DNA of 32,028 nucleotides from NCBI GenBank assembly GCA_024697645.1, contig JAILFH010000021.1:1-32028 (forward strand), written 5' to 3'. The position numbers and the translations under genes were made by a program. The DNA comes from Prevotella sp. GTDB lineage: Bacteria > Bacteroidota > Bacteroidia > Bacteroidales > Bacteroidaceae. This document shows positions 16,027 through 24,476 of this stretch, in pieces. Under the pieces are notes generated by a model that worked only from the letters and a program-made list of their open reading frames with translations, was not told the DNA's origin and ran no database searches. Numbering within the stretch: the stretch's first letter is position 1; each line of letters begins with the position of its first letter.

Positions 16027-16206
16027 ACGAGAAATATACCGCGCTCTATATCGCGCCTTATTGCAGATAGAATTCGCTGCCTCGTTTGGTCAGCGGTTTT
16101 TTTATGTCGCTTTAGCGTAATACCTGGCGCAACGCGCCAATGTTTTTTTATGTTTTCTTTTGTTTTTTCTTGTTTTCTAAAGGCCGCCAACGGCGGAACT
16201 CAGCAG
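16020..16206 (-). repeat. Dispersed mosaic repeat, copy D (inverted orientation)
   Basis: Read on the minus strand it contains hairpin H, CCGCCGTTGGCGG (16184-16196), an A-rich linker AAACAAAAGAAAACAT, hairpin TTGGCGCGTTGCGCCAG (16124-16140) followed by GTATTACGCT, and then ACCAAACGAGGC. The plus-strand segment ACGAGAAATATACCGCGCTC (from about 16028), ending CGCGCCTTATT, lies at the outer edge. Here that module faces the opposite way relative to H from copy B. Confidence 0.85.
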
Positions 16207-16244
16207 TTAGCGCGCGAATAGAGGAACAAATCGATGCATGCGAG

Positions 16245-16340
16245 TTCCTTTTCTGCTTCATTCCTTTTCTGCTTCACTCCTTTTCTGCTTTATTCCTTTT
16301 CTGCTTCACTCCTTTTCTGCTTTATCCCTTTTCTGCTTCA
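16245..16340. repeat. 16-bp tandem array, six units, reaching into the esterase stop codon
   Basis: Six units of TTCCTTTTCTGCTTCA type begin at 16245, 16261, 16277, 16293, 16309 and 16325. Units ending CTTCA and CTTTA alternate in the last five (positions 16261-16340). The final TCA (16338-16340) is the TGA stop codon of the esterase on the minus strand, and the first coding bases CTCCTT still resemble the unit. Confidence 0.92.
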
Positions 16341-17495
16341 CTCCTTGAATAGTCGCTGGGCAAACATCGAGAGGTAGATACGCCAGTTTCGCCACAGATG
16401 ACCGCCATCGTTCTCGTAGTATTCGTAGGGATAGCCTTTGGAGTCGAGATACTGGCGAAGTTCCTTGTTCATTTGCAAGAGGAAGTCTTCCTTGCCAATC
16501 GCAATCCAGTAGAGTTTGGGCTTTGAGGCAAAGAGACGGGCCAACTGAGCGTCAATCTTGTCAGAATCCCTGTTCATACGAGCCGCAGCCGACTGCAATC
16601 CGTAATAGTCGAACGTCTCGGGGTAGAGACGCGAGATTCCAAACGTATGTCCACCGCCCATAGAAAGACCCGTCACTGCACGAGCCGAGCGCTTGCGAAT
16701 GGTTCTGTAGTTGTTGTCGACAAAGTTCACGATGTCCATGAAACTCTCTTCCATCGAAGCCTTTGCACCTCTATCGCGGAAGGCGTTGCCGTCGGGGGTA
16801 TACATCCCTTCGTGCCACCAGCCTGGGGCAGCATTGCAAGTGGGATTGCCATTGGGCATCACCACAATCATCGGAACCGCTTTTCCTTCAGCGATTAGAT
16901 TGTCCATGATTTGCGAAGCACGACCAAGGTCGCCCCAAGCCGTCTCGTCGCCACCGTGTCCATGCAGCAGATACATCACTGGGAAGCGTTTCTTCCCGTC
17001 GTAGGCAGCAGGCAGATAGACGGTCATTCGGCGCTGCTGGCCAAGAGTCGGACTGTTGTACCAGACGCGCGAGAGGGTTCCGTGAGGCACATTGTTCACC
17101 TGATAGAGATGTCCCTTGTCGCTATTGCCTTTCGTCACGATGAAGATGTTGCTCAGCGTCGAGATATCTCGATTCACATAACTGTTGGCAGGATCGATGA
17201 TTCTTTGTCCGTCGACCGAGAAACTGTAGGAATAGAGTTCGGGATTGAGAGGCTTTGTTGTCACGGTCCACACGCCGTTCTCCTGTTTGGTCATCGGAAG
17301 CGTCTGCCATTTGATTTCCTCAAAATCTCCCGTCACGCTCACCTTTTCGGCAGTCGGGTCGAAGAAGTTGAAGGTCACTGACCCGTCCTGATTGATGACG
17401 GGCGATTTCACGTTAGGACGTTGTCCCAAAGCCTGTTGCGCGTAACAGCCAACGGCCATCAGACAACAGCAAATCATGATAAATAGTCGTTTCAT
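16338..17495 (-). CDS. Secreted CE1-type carbohydrate esterase with N-terminal E-set/CBM48-like domain
   Basis: The 385-residue protein starts with a signal peptide (1-19, cleavage near CYA-QQ). An E-set/CBM48-like beta domain follows (about 28-120, with SVTGDFEEIKW and YSYSFSVDG). The rest is an alpha/beta-hydrolase esterase of the Esterase D/feruloyl-esterase type. The nucleophile is Ser278 in GLSMGG, the acid is probably Asp337 in GKEDFLL, the general base is His366 in NDGGHLW, and LLHGHGG (176-182) forms the oxyanion-hole region. Homologous two-domain enzymes remove feruloyl or acetyl groups from plant xylan, which fits a gut or rumen Prevotella. No polysaccharide-utilisation genes (SusC/D) are adjacent. 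It has its own promoter and is divergent from the DUF3237 gene. Confidence 0.9.
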   Translation of the reverse strand: MKRLFIMICCCLMAVGCYAQQALGQRPNVKSPVINQDGSVTFNFFDPTAEKVSVTGDFEEIKWQTLPMTKQENGVWTVTTKPLNPELYSYSFSVDGQRIIDPANSYVNRDISTLSNIFIVTKGNSDKGHLYQVNNVPHGTLSRVWYNSPTLGQQRRMTVYLPAAYDGKKRFPVMYLLHGHGGDETAWGDLGRASQIMDNLIAEGKAVPMIVVMPNGNPTCNAAPGWWHEGMYTPDGNAFRDRGAKASMEESFMDIVNFVDNNYRTIRKRSARAVTGLSMGGGHTFGISRLYPETFDYYGLQSAAARMNRDSDKIDAQLARLFASKPKLYWIAIGKEDFLLQMNKELRQYLDSKGYPYEYYENDGGHLWRNWRIYLSMFAQRLFKE

Positions 17496-17541
17496 AGGTT
17501 TTTGTAAAGTTGGTTTTCAATATTTATGATACATTTCTCTG

Positions 17542-17549
17542 CAAATATA
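17542..17549 (-). promoter_or_regulatory. -7 box for the esterase gene
   Basis: TATATTTG followed by CA on the minus strand matches TAnnTTTG and lies 46 bases upstream of the esterase ATG. Confidence 0.5.
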
Positions 17550-17592
17550 CAAATAATCTCGATAGAATGGGCGATTTTTGAAAAAGAAATAT

Positions 17593-17600
17593 TAATTTTG
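17593..17600 (+). promoter_or_regulatory. -7 box for the DUF3237 gene
   Basis: TAATTTTG followed by TA lies 24 bases before the ATG at 17625. With the esterase box it makes a divergent promoter region of about 130 bases. Confidence 0.55.
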
Positions 17601-17624
17601 TACATTATTTTTTGAATTGACGCA

Positions 17625-18140
17625 ATGAAAAGAATTCTGCTATTTGCCCTTGTGCTGACGCTCAGCACGTTTTGTAGAGCCCAAAGTTATCAGCCCGAAT
17701 CTGCTCCCAGTTTGGAGTTTGTGATGCAACTGCGCGTCACCATCGGAAAACCCTTCACGCTGGGCGACACTCCTCATGGTCGCCGAAATGTGATTCCCAT
17801 TACGGGTGGAACTTTTCAGGGACCTTCCCTGAAGGGAACGATTCTCAATGGTGGGGCAGACTATCAGATGATGAGCAGTGATGGGCACCGCAACGAACTG
17901 GAGGCTATCTATACGATTCAGACCGAAGACGGCTGCTACATTCATGTTCGTAATCGGGGAATTATTGCCGAAAGCACTGATGCAGAGGGACGAAAGTCCA
18001 CCTATTTCCGAGCCGCGCCACAGTTTGAGGCTCCTGCCGACAGCCCTTATGCTTGGCTCAACGACGCGCTCTTCGTCTGTGCGCCGCAGTGGGATTCTGG
18101 TTTCGAGGGCATCATCCTGAATGTCTGGAAAGTGAAGTAA
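17625..18140 (+). CDS. Exported DUF3237 domain protein
   Basis: The 171-residue protein begins with a signal peptide (about 1-19, cleavage after CRA). The rest is one DUF3237 domain, recognisable by TPHGRRNVIPITGGTFQGP (about 49-67), LKGTILNGGADYQ, IHVRNRGI (about 106-113), and YFRAAPQFEAP...YAWLNDALFV near the end. The family forms a small beta-barrel-like fold and has no established reaction. The signal peptide points to a periplasmic or surface location. It shares a divergent promoter region with the esterase, so joint regulation is possible but unproven. A heptanucleotide array begins about 10 bases after its stop. Confidence 0.85.
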   Translation: MKRILLFALVLTLSTFCRAQSYQPESAPSLEFVMQLRVTIGKPFTLGDTPHGRRNVIPITGGTFQGPSLKGTILNGGADYQMMSSDGHRNELEAIYTIQTEDGCYIHVRNRGIIAESTDAEGRKSTYFRAAPQFEAPADSPYAWLNDALFVCAPQWDSGFEGIILNVWKVK

Positions 18141-18149
18141 GGCGTTTAG

Positions 18150-18205
18150 GTGAGAGTTGAGAATTGAGAATTGAGAGTTGAGAATTGAGCGTTGATCGTT
18201 GGAAG
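18150..18205. repeat. Heptanucleotide tandem array, TTGAGAA type
   Basis: Eight in-register 7-base units cover 18150-18205. From 18157 they read TTGAGAA, TTGAGAA, TTGAGAG, TTGAGAA, TTGAGCG, TTGATCG, TTGGAAG, degenerating toward the 3' end. The array lies between the DUF3237 stop and the pgeF start. Confidence 0.9.
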
Positions 18206-18255
18206 CATCGCGAAATATAGTTGATGGAGTCAACGTTGAAAGCGAAGAGAAGAAG

Positions 18256-19071
18256 ATGAAGCAACCTGTGCTGACATATTATGAAATGGGACCTTCGGTA
18301 GTTGCATTCAGCACTACGCGTCAGGGAGGATATAGCGAGGGGAAGTATGCTGAATTCAACATGAATCGCTATTGCGGAGACGATGTAGAGTCGATTCGTC
18401 GGAATCGTGAGGCTCTTGCCCAGTTGTTGGGAATTGGCAGCGAGCGAATCCTGATGCCGCATCAGGTTCACGACACGAAGGTCCTGAGCATCGATGAAGA
18501 CTTTTTTTCTCTTCCCGCCGAAGTGCAGCAGCAAAGGCTTGAGGGCGTAGATGCAGTGATGACGAACTGTCAGAATCTCTGCATTGGCGTTTCCACAGCC
18601 GATTGCATTCCCGTTTTGCTCTATGACGCTGAGCATCAGGCTGTTTGCGCGATTCATGCAGGGTGGAGAGGAACGGTGGCGCGAATAGTAGAAAAGGCCA
18701 TTTCAGCAATGACCAAAGTTTATGGTTCCCGTCCTTCAGAAATCCTTGCTCAGATAGCCCCAGGCATCAGCCTCGAAAGTTTCGAAGTAGGCGATGAGGT
18801 CTATGAGGCATTTGAGAAAGCGGGATTTGATATGAAAAGCATTGCCCAGCGTTTTCCTGTTAGTAGCAATGTAGATGAAGAATGTGCTGAAACGAAGTGG
18901 CACTTGAATCTTCCTGAATGTAATCGCCTGCAACTGCTCGCTTCCGGAGTTCCTGAAACTCAGATTGGTGTTTCCAGAGTCTGTACCTATCAGTCTTCCG
19001 AAACCTACTTCTCTGCCCGTCGTCTCGGCATCAACTCTGGCCGAATATTCACCGCCATTATGCTCAAATGA
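18256..19071 (+). CDS. pgeF: PgeF/YfiH family (laccase-domain) protein
   Basis: The 271-residue protein carries the conserved zinc/active-site set of the Cu-oxidase_4 (YfiH) family: His72 in MPHQVHDT, Cys117 in STADCIPVLLYD and His134 in AIHAGWRGT, followed by the QIAPGIS segment. E. coli YfiH/PgeF removes wrongly incorporated L-Ser from UDP-MurNAc peptides, and other members act on purine nucleosides; older laccase or polyphenol-oxidase labels are doubtful. I infer a cytoplasmic housekeeping role. The frame is open upstream from 18199, but those codons are the tail of the heptanucleotide array and an unconserved stretch, so I start at the ATG at 18256. It ends 52 bases from a convergent GNAT gene. 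Confidence 0.88.
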   Translation: MKQPVLTYYEMGPSVVAFSTTRQGGYSEGKYAEFNMNRYCGDDVESIRRNREALAQLLGIGSERILMPHQVHDTKVLSIDEDFFSLPAEVQQQRLEGVDAVMTNCQNLCIGVSTADCIPVLLYDAEHQAVCAIHAGWRGTVARIVEKAISAMTKVYGSRPSEILAQIAPGISLESFEVGDEVYEAFEKAGFDMKSIAQRFPVSSNVDEECAETKWHLNLPECNRLQLLASGVPETQIGVSRVCTYQSSETYFSARRLGINSGRIFTAIMLK

Positions 19072-19122
19072 TTATAAGGTGACGAGAGATTTTTCCTCTT
19101 TTTTCTACAAAACAGATGGGCT

Positions 19123-19623
19123 CTATTTTAGAAGTCCATAAGTGATGACATCGTAGATTCTGTCGCCTTTAACAGCCGCCTTGCGCAATATTCCTTCTTG
19201 CTGAAAACCGTTCTTCAGCAAGACGCGCTGTGAAGGTTTGTTAGGCGAAAAAACATTTGCAGAGACGCGATGAAGGTTGAGTTCCTGAAATGCAACCTTG
19301 CAAATCTGACTTACGGCTTCGGTCATGACGCCCCGATTCCAATAATCCGTTAGCAGCATAAACCCAAGTTCTCCATCAAACCTGTAAACGTCCTCTTTCC
19401 GTTCAACAGAAACGGTTCCAACAACGTCCCCGTCAACGATAATGGCGCGGAAAATTCCGTCTGTACCTTCTTTCTCTGCAACCATATTCAGCCACCAATC
19501 TGCATCAGCCGCTGTATATGGATTCGGTAATCTGTCTGAGAGATACGTTCTGTCAACACAATTGCACAGATGTATTAGACTTTCTTTGTCGTCAAATGAC
19601 AAAGTTCGGATGCTTATCTTCAT
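19123..19623 (-). CDS. GNAT acetyltransferase, RimJ/RimL-like
   Basis: The 166-residue single-domain protein has the Acetyltransf_3 pattern. ELGFMLLTDYWNRGVMTEAV holds the acetyl-CoA loop in the WNRGVMTEA form, followed by LNLHRVSANVFSPNKPSQRV and LLKNGFQQEGILRKA, which are diagnostic of RimJ/RimL-type N-acetyltransferases. Some members acetylate ribosomal protein N-termini, but most are of unknown substrate. No signal peptide. It is 71 bases from the next GNAT on the same strand and may share its transcript. Confidence 0.88.
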   Translation of the reverse strand: MKISIRTLSFDDKESLIHLCNCVDRTYLSDRLPNPYTAADADWWLNMVAEKEGTDGIFRAIIVDGDVVGTVSVERKEDVYRFDGELGFMLLTDYWNRGVMTEAVSQICKVAFQELNLHRVSANVFSPNKPSQRVLLKNGFQQEGILRKAAVKGDRIYDVITYGLLK

Positions 19624-19694
19624 GATTCTATTTTTTCAGTGACTAATTTGATGAGGAAGTTAACGATTAGAGGGTTTTGTAATTGAACTTGCGA

Positions 19695-20231
19695 TTAGAC
19701 TTTTTCCACCGCTTTACAGTAGGCAAGTCGTTCGGCACCGTCGAGCAGATAGATGATGCCGCAATATTGGAAGCCGTTCTTCTCGAGTACTCGCTGCATA
19801 GTGATGTTCTGGCGATGAGTATCGATGCGAATGTCGGAAGTAAGGTTGAAGCAATAGTCCAGCACAAACTTCATGATTCCTCGCACATCAGGAGCACTTG
19901 CCATTCGATGAATCACGTGATAGTCGGTCTTGGGAGACTTTTGCGAGTTGGAGTCTTCCTCGGGTTCATCGAGCCAGCGACCCTCGAAAATTTTGTTGTA
20001 AGTGACATCGGGTCCTTTGACGAAAGCAAAGGTCGCAATTGCGACTCCGTCTTCTTCCACCAGATAACTGTTTCCCTCGCGAATGTCCTGAAGCAGTTGC
20101 TCGGGGCGAGGATAGCCGTTGATCCATTGGTTCATGTTGCCAATGGCCCTCATCTTCTGCCGCCCGAATTCAATGAGTTCGAGCATACGAGGAAGGTCTT
20201 CTGGATTTGCGTGTCGGATAGTTCTGTTCAT
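19695..20231 (-). CDS. GNAT family N-acetyltransferase
   Basis: The 178-residue protein resembles the single-domain GNATs common in Bacteroidales. It has an N-terminal TIRHANPEDLPRMLELIE helix, YLVEEDGVAIATFAF, and RIDTHRQNITMQRVLEKNGF, which corresponds to motif B. The motif A loop is replaced by the less typical APDVRGIMKFVLDY, so acetyl-CoA binding is plausible but less certain than for its neighbours. The start lies only 5 bases after the stop codon of the upstream DUF3307 gene, indicating one operon. The substrate is unknown. Confidence 0.78.
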   Translation of the reverse strand: MNRTIRHANPEDLPRMLELIEFGRQKMRAIGNMNQWINGYPRPEQLLQDIREGNSYLVEEDGVAIATFAFVKGPDVTYNKIFEGRWLDEPEEDSNSQKSPKTDYHVIHRMASAPDVRGIMKFVLDYCFNLTSDIRIDTHRQNITMQRVLEKNGFQYCGIIYLLDGAERLAYCKAVEKV

Positions 20232-20236
20232 GTTGT

Positions 20237-20650
20237 TTAGTCTGTGATGAAGTGGAGAAGTGCGAGTTCGTTGCCACTATTTGCCCCAGCGAGAAACCAG
20301 ATAGTGACGATGATGAGCAGATGAAGCAACTGGTCGAAGCCATAAAGCATCCAATAGGGCTTCTGCTGGGAGTTTGCCAACTGTGGGAAACGAGCGGTGA
20401 GACGTCCTTTCGCCGTATCGATGAGGAAATGGGACAGCAATTCAATGCTCACAAGCACAACCAACCAAGATAGTTCCACCTTGAAGAAAAGCAGGCAAAG
20501 TCCCATCAGCAGGGCGTGAATGGCTGCGTGCCAGAAAATAGGCAGAAGAGTTCGTCCGTCGGCCTTTGCCCGAATCATTGCGGGCGAGGTGAGAACGAAG
20601 TCAGCCAGATAGTGGCAAATCAGCAGGGATATCAGCAGGGAAATGTTCAT
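20237..20650 (-). CDS. DUF3307 membrane protein
   Basis: The 137-residue protein has three or four membrane segments and the family's N-terminal signature ICHYLADFVLTSP, then WHAAIHALLMG and ELLSHFLIDTAKGR, with conserved histidines and aspartates within the helices. DUF3307 proteins have no known function. The frame is open to a TTG at 20674, but that codon lies within the -7 promoter box, so the ATG at 20648-20650 is chosen. It is first in a short operon with the GNAT gene ending at 19695. Confidence 0.83.
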   Translation of the reverse strand: MNISLLISLLICHYLADFVLTSPAMIRAKADGRTLLPIFWHAAIHALLMGLCLLFFKVELSWLVVLVSIELLSHFLIDTAKGRLTARFPQLANSQQKPYWMLYGFDQLLHLLIIVTIWFLAGANSGNELALLHFITD

Positions 20651-20671
20651 CGCTCCATTCTTTTTCAGTTG

Positions 20672-20679
20672 CAAAATTA
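20672..20679 (-). promoter_or_regulatory. -7 box for the DUF3307 operon
   Basis: The minus strand reads TAATTTTGCAAC. The chosen ATG at 20650 is 21 bases downstream. The box excludes the longer TTG start. Confidence 0.6.
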
Positions 20680-20856
20680 CGAAAAATTAGTCAACTATCT
20701 ATCATTTGTCAAAGAAAAAAAAGAAACTGCCTACAGATGGTCGTTTTTTGCCACAGAGTTTCTCATTCTGCTCTTTTTTTCTTTATAAGTGTTTGTTTTG
20801 GTGTGGGAAATGAGTTAATGTATCGAAATTTCTTCGTTTATTCGGATGATTATTTG

Positions 20857-20864
20857 TACTTTTG
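20857..20864 (+). promoter_or_regulatory. -7 box for the GH3 gene
   Basis: TACTTTTG followed by CACC matches TAnnTTTG and lies 18 bases before the ATG at 20883. An in-frame TTG inside the box would otherwise extend the ORF by seven codons. Confidence 0.6.
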
Positions 20865-20882
20865 CACCAAATTTTCAAAAAG

Positions 20883-22397
20883 ATGACCTTAACAAGCATT
20901 ATAGGCAGACTCTTTCTGTCTAGACAAAAGGAACTGGAAAAGCAACTTGTTGGTGCCGAAGGCATGCAGCAGGATGTGCTCAAGCGGCTGATTGCGAGGG
21001 GTTGCGCCACAGAATATGGGCGCGATCACGGATTTGCTGATATACACTCTTATGAGGACTTTGCACGACTGGTTCCTCAGAACAGTTATGAGGAACTGAA
21101 GGGTTTCATCGACCGTATGCGTCACGGGGAACAGGATGTGCTGTGGCCAGGTCGTGTGAAATGGTATGCGAAGTCGAGCGGAACAACTAACGACAAGTCG
21201 AAGTTCATTCCTGTCAGCAAAGAGGGACTCGACCGAATCCATTATCGCGGCAGTAAAGACTGCATGGCGTTCTATCTGAAGAACAATCCAGAAAGCAGAA
21301 TGTTCGATGGCAAGAGCCTGATATTGGGCGGAAGCCATCAGCCTAACTATAATGTGAGCGGTTCGCTCGTGGGCGACCTGAGTGCCATCTTGATTGAAAA
21401 CATCCTCCCGATAGCCAATCTGAAGCGAGTTCCGAAGAAGTCGACGGCCCTGCTGAGCGATTTCGAGGAGAAGCGCGAGCGAATTGCAAGAGAGACGATG
21501 AACAAGGACGTAACCAATCTGAGTGGTGTGCCTTCCTGGATGCTCTCGGTGCTGGTTCGCGTGCTGGAACTATCAGGCAAGCAGACGTTGGATGAGGTGT
21601 GGCCCAATCTGGAGGTTTTCTTCCATGGTGGAATCGCGTTTACGCCTTATCGTCCTCAGTACGAGCAGATTATCCGTTCGCCTCGGATGCATTATATGGA
21701 GACCTATAACGCCTCTGAAGGATTCTTCGGCATTCAGAACGACCCTGCAGATCCCGCCATGTTGCTCATGTCCGACTACGATGTGTTCTACGAGTTCATT
21801 CCGCTCGACGAGTTCAATGAGCACGAGACGATGCACGTAGTACCGCTTGAAGGAGTTGAGATTGGCAAGAACTATGCGATGATGATCACCACTTCGTGTG
21901 GATTGTGGCGCTATGTGATTGGCGATACCATCAAGTTCACTTCGCGTAATCCGTATAAGTTTGTCATCACAGGTCGTACGAAATACTTCATCAATGCTTT
22001 CGGCGAAGAACTCATTATGGACAATGCCGAGAAAGGCTTGGCCTATGCCTGTGAGCAGACGGGAGCAGAGGTGCTTGAATATACTGCAGCCCCCGTGTTT
22101 ATGGACGAACATGCTCGCTGTCGTCATCAGTGGCTCATTGAGTTTGCAAAGCCGCCACAGGACATCTCGACCTTCGAGCAGATTCTCGACAAGAAGTTGC
22201 AGCAACTGAATAGTGACTACGAGGCAAAGCGCTCTCACGACATCACGCTGCAGCATCTCGAAGTGGTTGTGGCACGTGAGGGACTGTTTAACGACTGGCT
22301 GAAGTCGAAAGGCAAGTTGGGCGGACAGCACAAGATTCCTCGTCTGTCGAACTCCCGCAAGCACATCGACGAACTGCTGGGAATGAATAAGGCATAG
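20883..22397 (+). CDS. GH3-family acyl-adenylating amide synthetase
   Basis: The 504-residue cytoplasmic protein has the ANL-type motifs of the GH3 family: SSGTTNDKSKFIPVS (ATP P-loop, about 97-111), HYMETYNASEGFFGIQ (about 270-285) and CGLWRYVIGDTIKFTS (about 339-354). A C-terminal domain starts at TGRTKYFINAFGEEL. Plant GH3 enzymes adenylate jasmonate, auxin or benzoates and join them to amino acids. Bacterial members share the fold, but their substrates are mostly unknown. I infer an ATP-dependent acyl-amino acid ligase. It heads a three-gene run with two exported proteins (86-base and 62-base gaps), which suggests a product or modification directed to the envelope; this is only an inference. 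Confidence 0.9.
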   Translation: MTLTSIIGRLFLSRQKELEKQLVGAEGMQQDVLKRLIARGCATEYGRDHGFADIHSYEDFARLVPQNSYEELKGFIDRMRHGEQDVLWPGRVKWYAKSSGTTNDKSKFIPVSKEGLDRIHYRGSKDCMAFYLKNNPESRMFDGKSLILGGSHQPNYNVSGSLVGDLSAILIENILPIANLKRVPKKSTALLSDFEEKRERIARETMNKDVTNLSGVPSWMLSVLVRVLELSGKQTLDEVWPNLEVFFHGGIAFTPYRPQYEQIIRSPRMHYMETYNASEGFFGIQNDPADPAMLLMSDYDVFYEFIPLDEFNEHETMHVVPLEGVEIGKNYAMMITTSCGLWRYVIGDTIKFTSRNPYKFVITGRTKYFINAFGEELIMDNAEKGLAYACEQTGAEVLEYTAAPVFMDEHARCRHQWLIEFAKPPQDISTFEQILDKKLQQLNSDYEAKRSHDITLQHLEVVVAREGLFNDWLKSKGKLGGQHKIPRLSNSRKHIDELLGMNKA

Positions 22398-22436
22398 GGA
22401 GAAGATTTCTCTGGCCAATACTCTATGAAAGGAGAG

Positions 22437-22450
22437 GGCGATTCGTCGCC
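22437..22450 (+). other. Intercistronic hairpin with UUCG tetraloop
   Basis: GGCGA-TTCG-TCGCC would fold in RNA into a 5-bp stem capped by the very stable UUCG loop. It lies between the GH3 and Ig-like lipoprotein genes and has no T-run, so an mRNA-processing or stability role is more likely than termination. Confidence 0.5.
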
Positions 22451-22483
22451 AAAAGATTTGAATAGAAGCCAATACAAGAGATA

Positions 22484-24475
22484 ATGAGAACAGGACGTAG
22501 TCTCAGAAACAGGATAGAGCGCATGGTGGCAACAGGGTTTGTCGTCATGCTCTTGTGTAGTCTTGTGACTTTGGTTTCGTCTTGTGCCCGAATGGGAAGT
22601 CCTGATGGAGGTTGGTACGACGAAGATCCGCCACAGGTGGTTGGAGCCTCGCCTGCAGACAGAGGGACGAACGTGAAGGCAAAGAAGGTGCGTATTTCGT
22701 TTGATGAGTTCATCAAGATTGAAAACGCAACGGAAAACGTCGTTGTCTCTCCGCCTCAGATTGAGATGCCCGAAATCAAGGCAACGGGCAAACGCATTGA
22801 GGTTGAACTGAAAGACTCGCTGAAGCCCAATACCACTTACACCATCGATTTCTCTGATGCTATTACCGACAATAACGAGGGAAATCCGCTTGGCAACTAT
22901 ACCTATAGTTTTTCTACTGGTGCCGAAATCGACACGATGGAGGTGAGCGGCTACGTGCTGGAAGCCGAGAATCTTGAGCCCGTGAAGGGAATCATGGTGG
23001 GACTTTATGAGTCAGGCTTGCCCGATTCGGTGTTTACGACAGAACCTCTTGTGCGTGTGGCTCGAACCGACAGTCGAGGCCATTTCGTGATCAAAGGTAT
23101 TGCCGCGGGAGGTTGTTATCGCGTCTATGCGTTGCAAGATGCCGATGGCGACTATCATTTCACCCAGAAGAGCGAGAAGATTGCCTTCAACCACGATGTA
23201 GTCGTTCCTTCTGCGAAGCCCGACACGCGACAGGATACGCTCTGGCGCGACTCTGTCCACTTGGAGAGAATCACGGTTGTTCCCTATACTCATTTCTTCC
23301 CTGACGACATCATGCTTCGTGCCTTCACGGAGGTTCAGACTGATCGGGTGCTCATCAAGAACGAGCGAAAGGATCCTGACCACATCACGTTCTATTTCAG
23401 TTATGGACACGACGAACTGCCTACGGTTAGAGGACTGAACTTCGATGATACGGATGCGTTCATCGTTGATGCAACTGAGAAAAAGGACACTGTGACCTTC
23501 TGGCTTCGCGATACGACGCTTGTCAATCAGGACACGCTTACCGTTGAGACGAAGTATTTGATGACAGATACGCTCGGTCAGTTGGTCGAGAAGGTAGATA
23601 CGTTCACGATGATGCCAAAGGAGTCTTATGCGAAGCGACAGAAGCAAAAGCAGAAGTTCTTCGAAGAGTGGCAGAAGAAACAGGAAAAACTGAAGAAGCG
23701 CGGAGAGCCCTACGACAGCATCATGCCGGTAGAGCCTATCGTGCTGAAAATCAATGCTCCCCAGCAACTGGACCCCGACAAGAACATTCTTTTTGATTCG
23801 AAATATCCGCTGCAGAAGGCTGATACGTCGATGATTCATCTCTATACGAAGCGTGACACAGTCTGGTATCAGGCACGCTATGAACTCAGAAAACTCTCGG
23901 AACTGAAGTATATGCTCTATGGCGAGTGGCGTCCCGAGCAGGAGTATAGTCTCGAAATCGACAGTATGGCGTTCTGCGATATCTACGGTTTCGTGAATCA
24001 TCCGCAGAAAATGGGATTCAAGGTGAAAGGTAACGATGCCTATAGCACGCTGCTCTTCACGCTTACGGGAATGAAGGACCAGACCGTTGTGGCGCAATTG
24101 CTCAATGCAAACGATGCGGTGGTGAAGGAAGCTACGAGCGACAATGGTAATGTGGAATTCTTCTACGTGAATCCAGGTACCTATTATCTCCGAATCTTTG
24201 TCGATAGGAATAAGAATGGATTGTGGGATACGGGCAATTATGCTCTTGACGAACAGCCTGAGGATGTTTATTATTATCACGAGGAAATAGAATGCAAGGC
24301 TAAGTGGGACGTAACGCTGAACTGGGATCCAAAGGAGCGTCTGCTCAACTTGCAGAAACCTGATAAGTTGGTGAAGCAGAAGGGCGACAAGAAGAAAACA
24401 ATCAAGCGCCGTAATGCCGAACGAGCAGAGAAACTGGGAATTAAATACGAACCGAAGAAGAAATCTGAAGATTAG
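22484..24475 (+). CDS. Ig-like (SbsA/Big_5-type) domain lipoprotein
   Basis: The 663-residue protein has a lipoprotein signal peptide ending in LVSSC, with Cys34 as the lipidated residue. A Big_5/SbsA Ig-like domain follows (about 48-143), marked by DSLKPNTTYTIDFSDAITD and YTYSFSTG. Next comes a CarboxypepD_reg-like/prealbumin segment (about 153-225). The long C-terminal part is rich in charged residues, with a K/Q/E-rich coiled-coil-like stretch (about 385-405), then an Ig-like end containing YLRIFVDRNKNGLWDTGNY and a very basic tail. It is probably anchored in the outer membrane. I recognise it as a widespread Bacteroidales lipoprotein without known function. An alternative start at Met14 (22523) would also give a good signal peptide. 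A 422-codon antisense ORF opposite it is a shadow. Confidence 0.85.
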   Translation: MRTGRSLRNRIERMVATGFVVMLLCSLVTLVSSCARMGSPDGGWYDEDPPQVVGASPADRGTNVKAKKVRISFDEFIKIENATENVVVSPPQIEMPEIKATGKRIEVELKDSLKPNTTYTIDFSDAITDNNEGNPLGNYTYSFSTGAEIDTMEVSGYVLEAENLEPVKGIMVGLYESGLPDSVFTTEPLVRVARTDSRGHFVIKGIAAGGCYRVYALQDADGDYHFTQKSEKIAFNHDVVVPSAKPDTRQDTLWRDSVHLERITVVPYTHFFPDDIMLRAFTEVQTDRVLIKNERKDPDHITFYFSYGHDELPTVRGLNFDDTDAFIVDATEKKDTVTFWLRDTTLVNQDTLTVETKYLMTDTLGQLVEKVDTFTMMPKESYAKRQKQKQKFFEEWQKKQEKLKKRGEPYDSIMPVEPIVLKINAPQQLDPDKNILFDSKYPLQKADTSMIHLYTKRDTVWYQARYELRKLSELKYMLYGEWRPEQEYSLEIDSMAFCDIYGFVNHPQKMGFKVKGNDAYSTLLFTLTGMKDQTVVAQLLNANDAVVKEATSDNGNVEFFYVNPGTYYLRIFVDRNKNGLWDTGNYALDEQPEDVYYYHEEIECKAKWDVTLNWDPKERLLNLQKPDKLVKQKGDKKKTIKRRNAERAEKLGIKYEPKKKSED

Positions 24476-24476
24476 G

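Noticed and set aside
15981..16190. 69-codon minus-strand ORF over mosaic copy D
   Set aside because: It consists of translated repeat modules (QEKTKENIKKHWRVAPG type) and has no independent support.
21573..22472. 299-codon minus-strand ORF opposite the GH3 gene
   Set aside because: The GH3 motifs are all in the plus-strand frame; the antisense product has no recognisable motif and its start region overlaps the intergenic hairpin.
23012..24280. 422-codon minus-strand ORF opposite the Ig-like lipoprotein gene
   Set aside because: The plus-strand frame has a lipobox, recognisable domains and matches its neighbours' operon. The antisense protein is rich in I, L, R and H and shows no domain, which is the usual mirror of a real gene.
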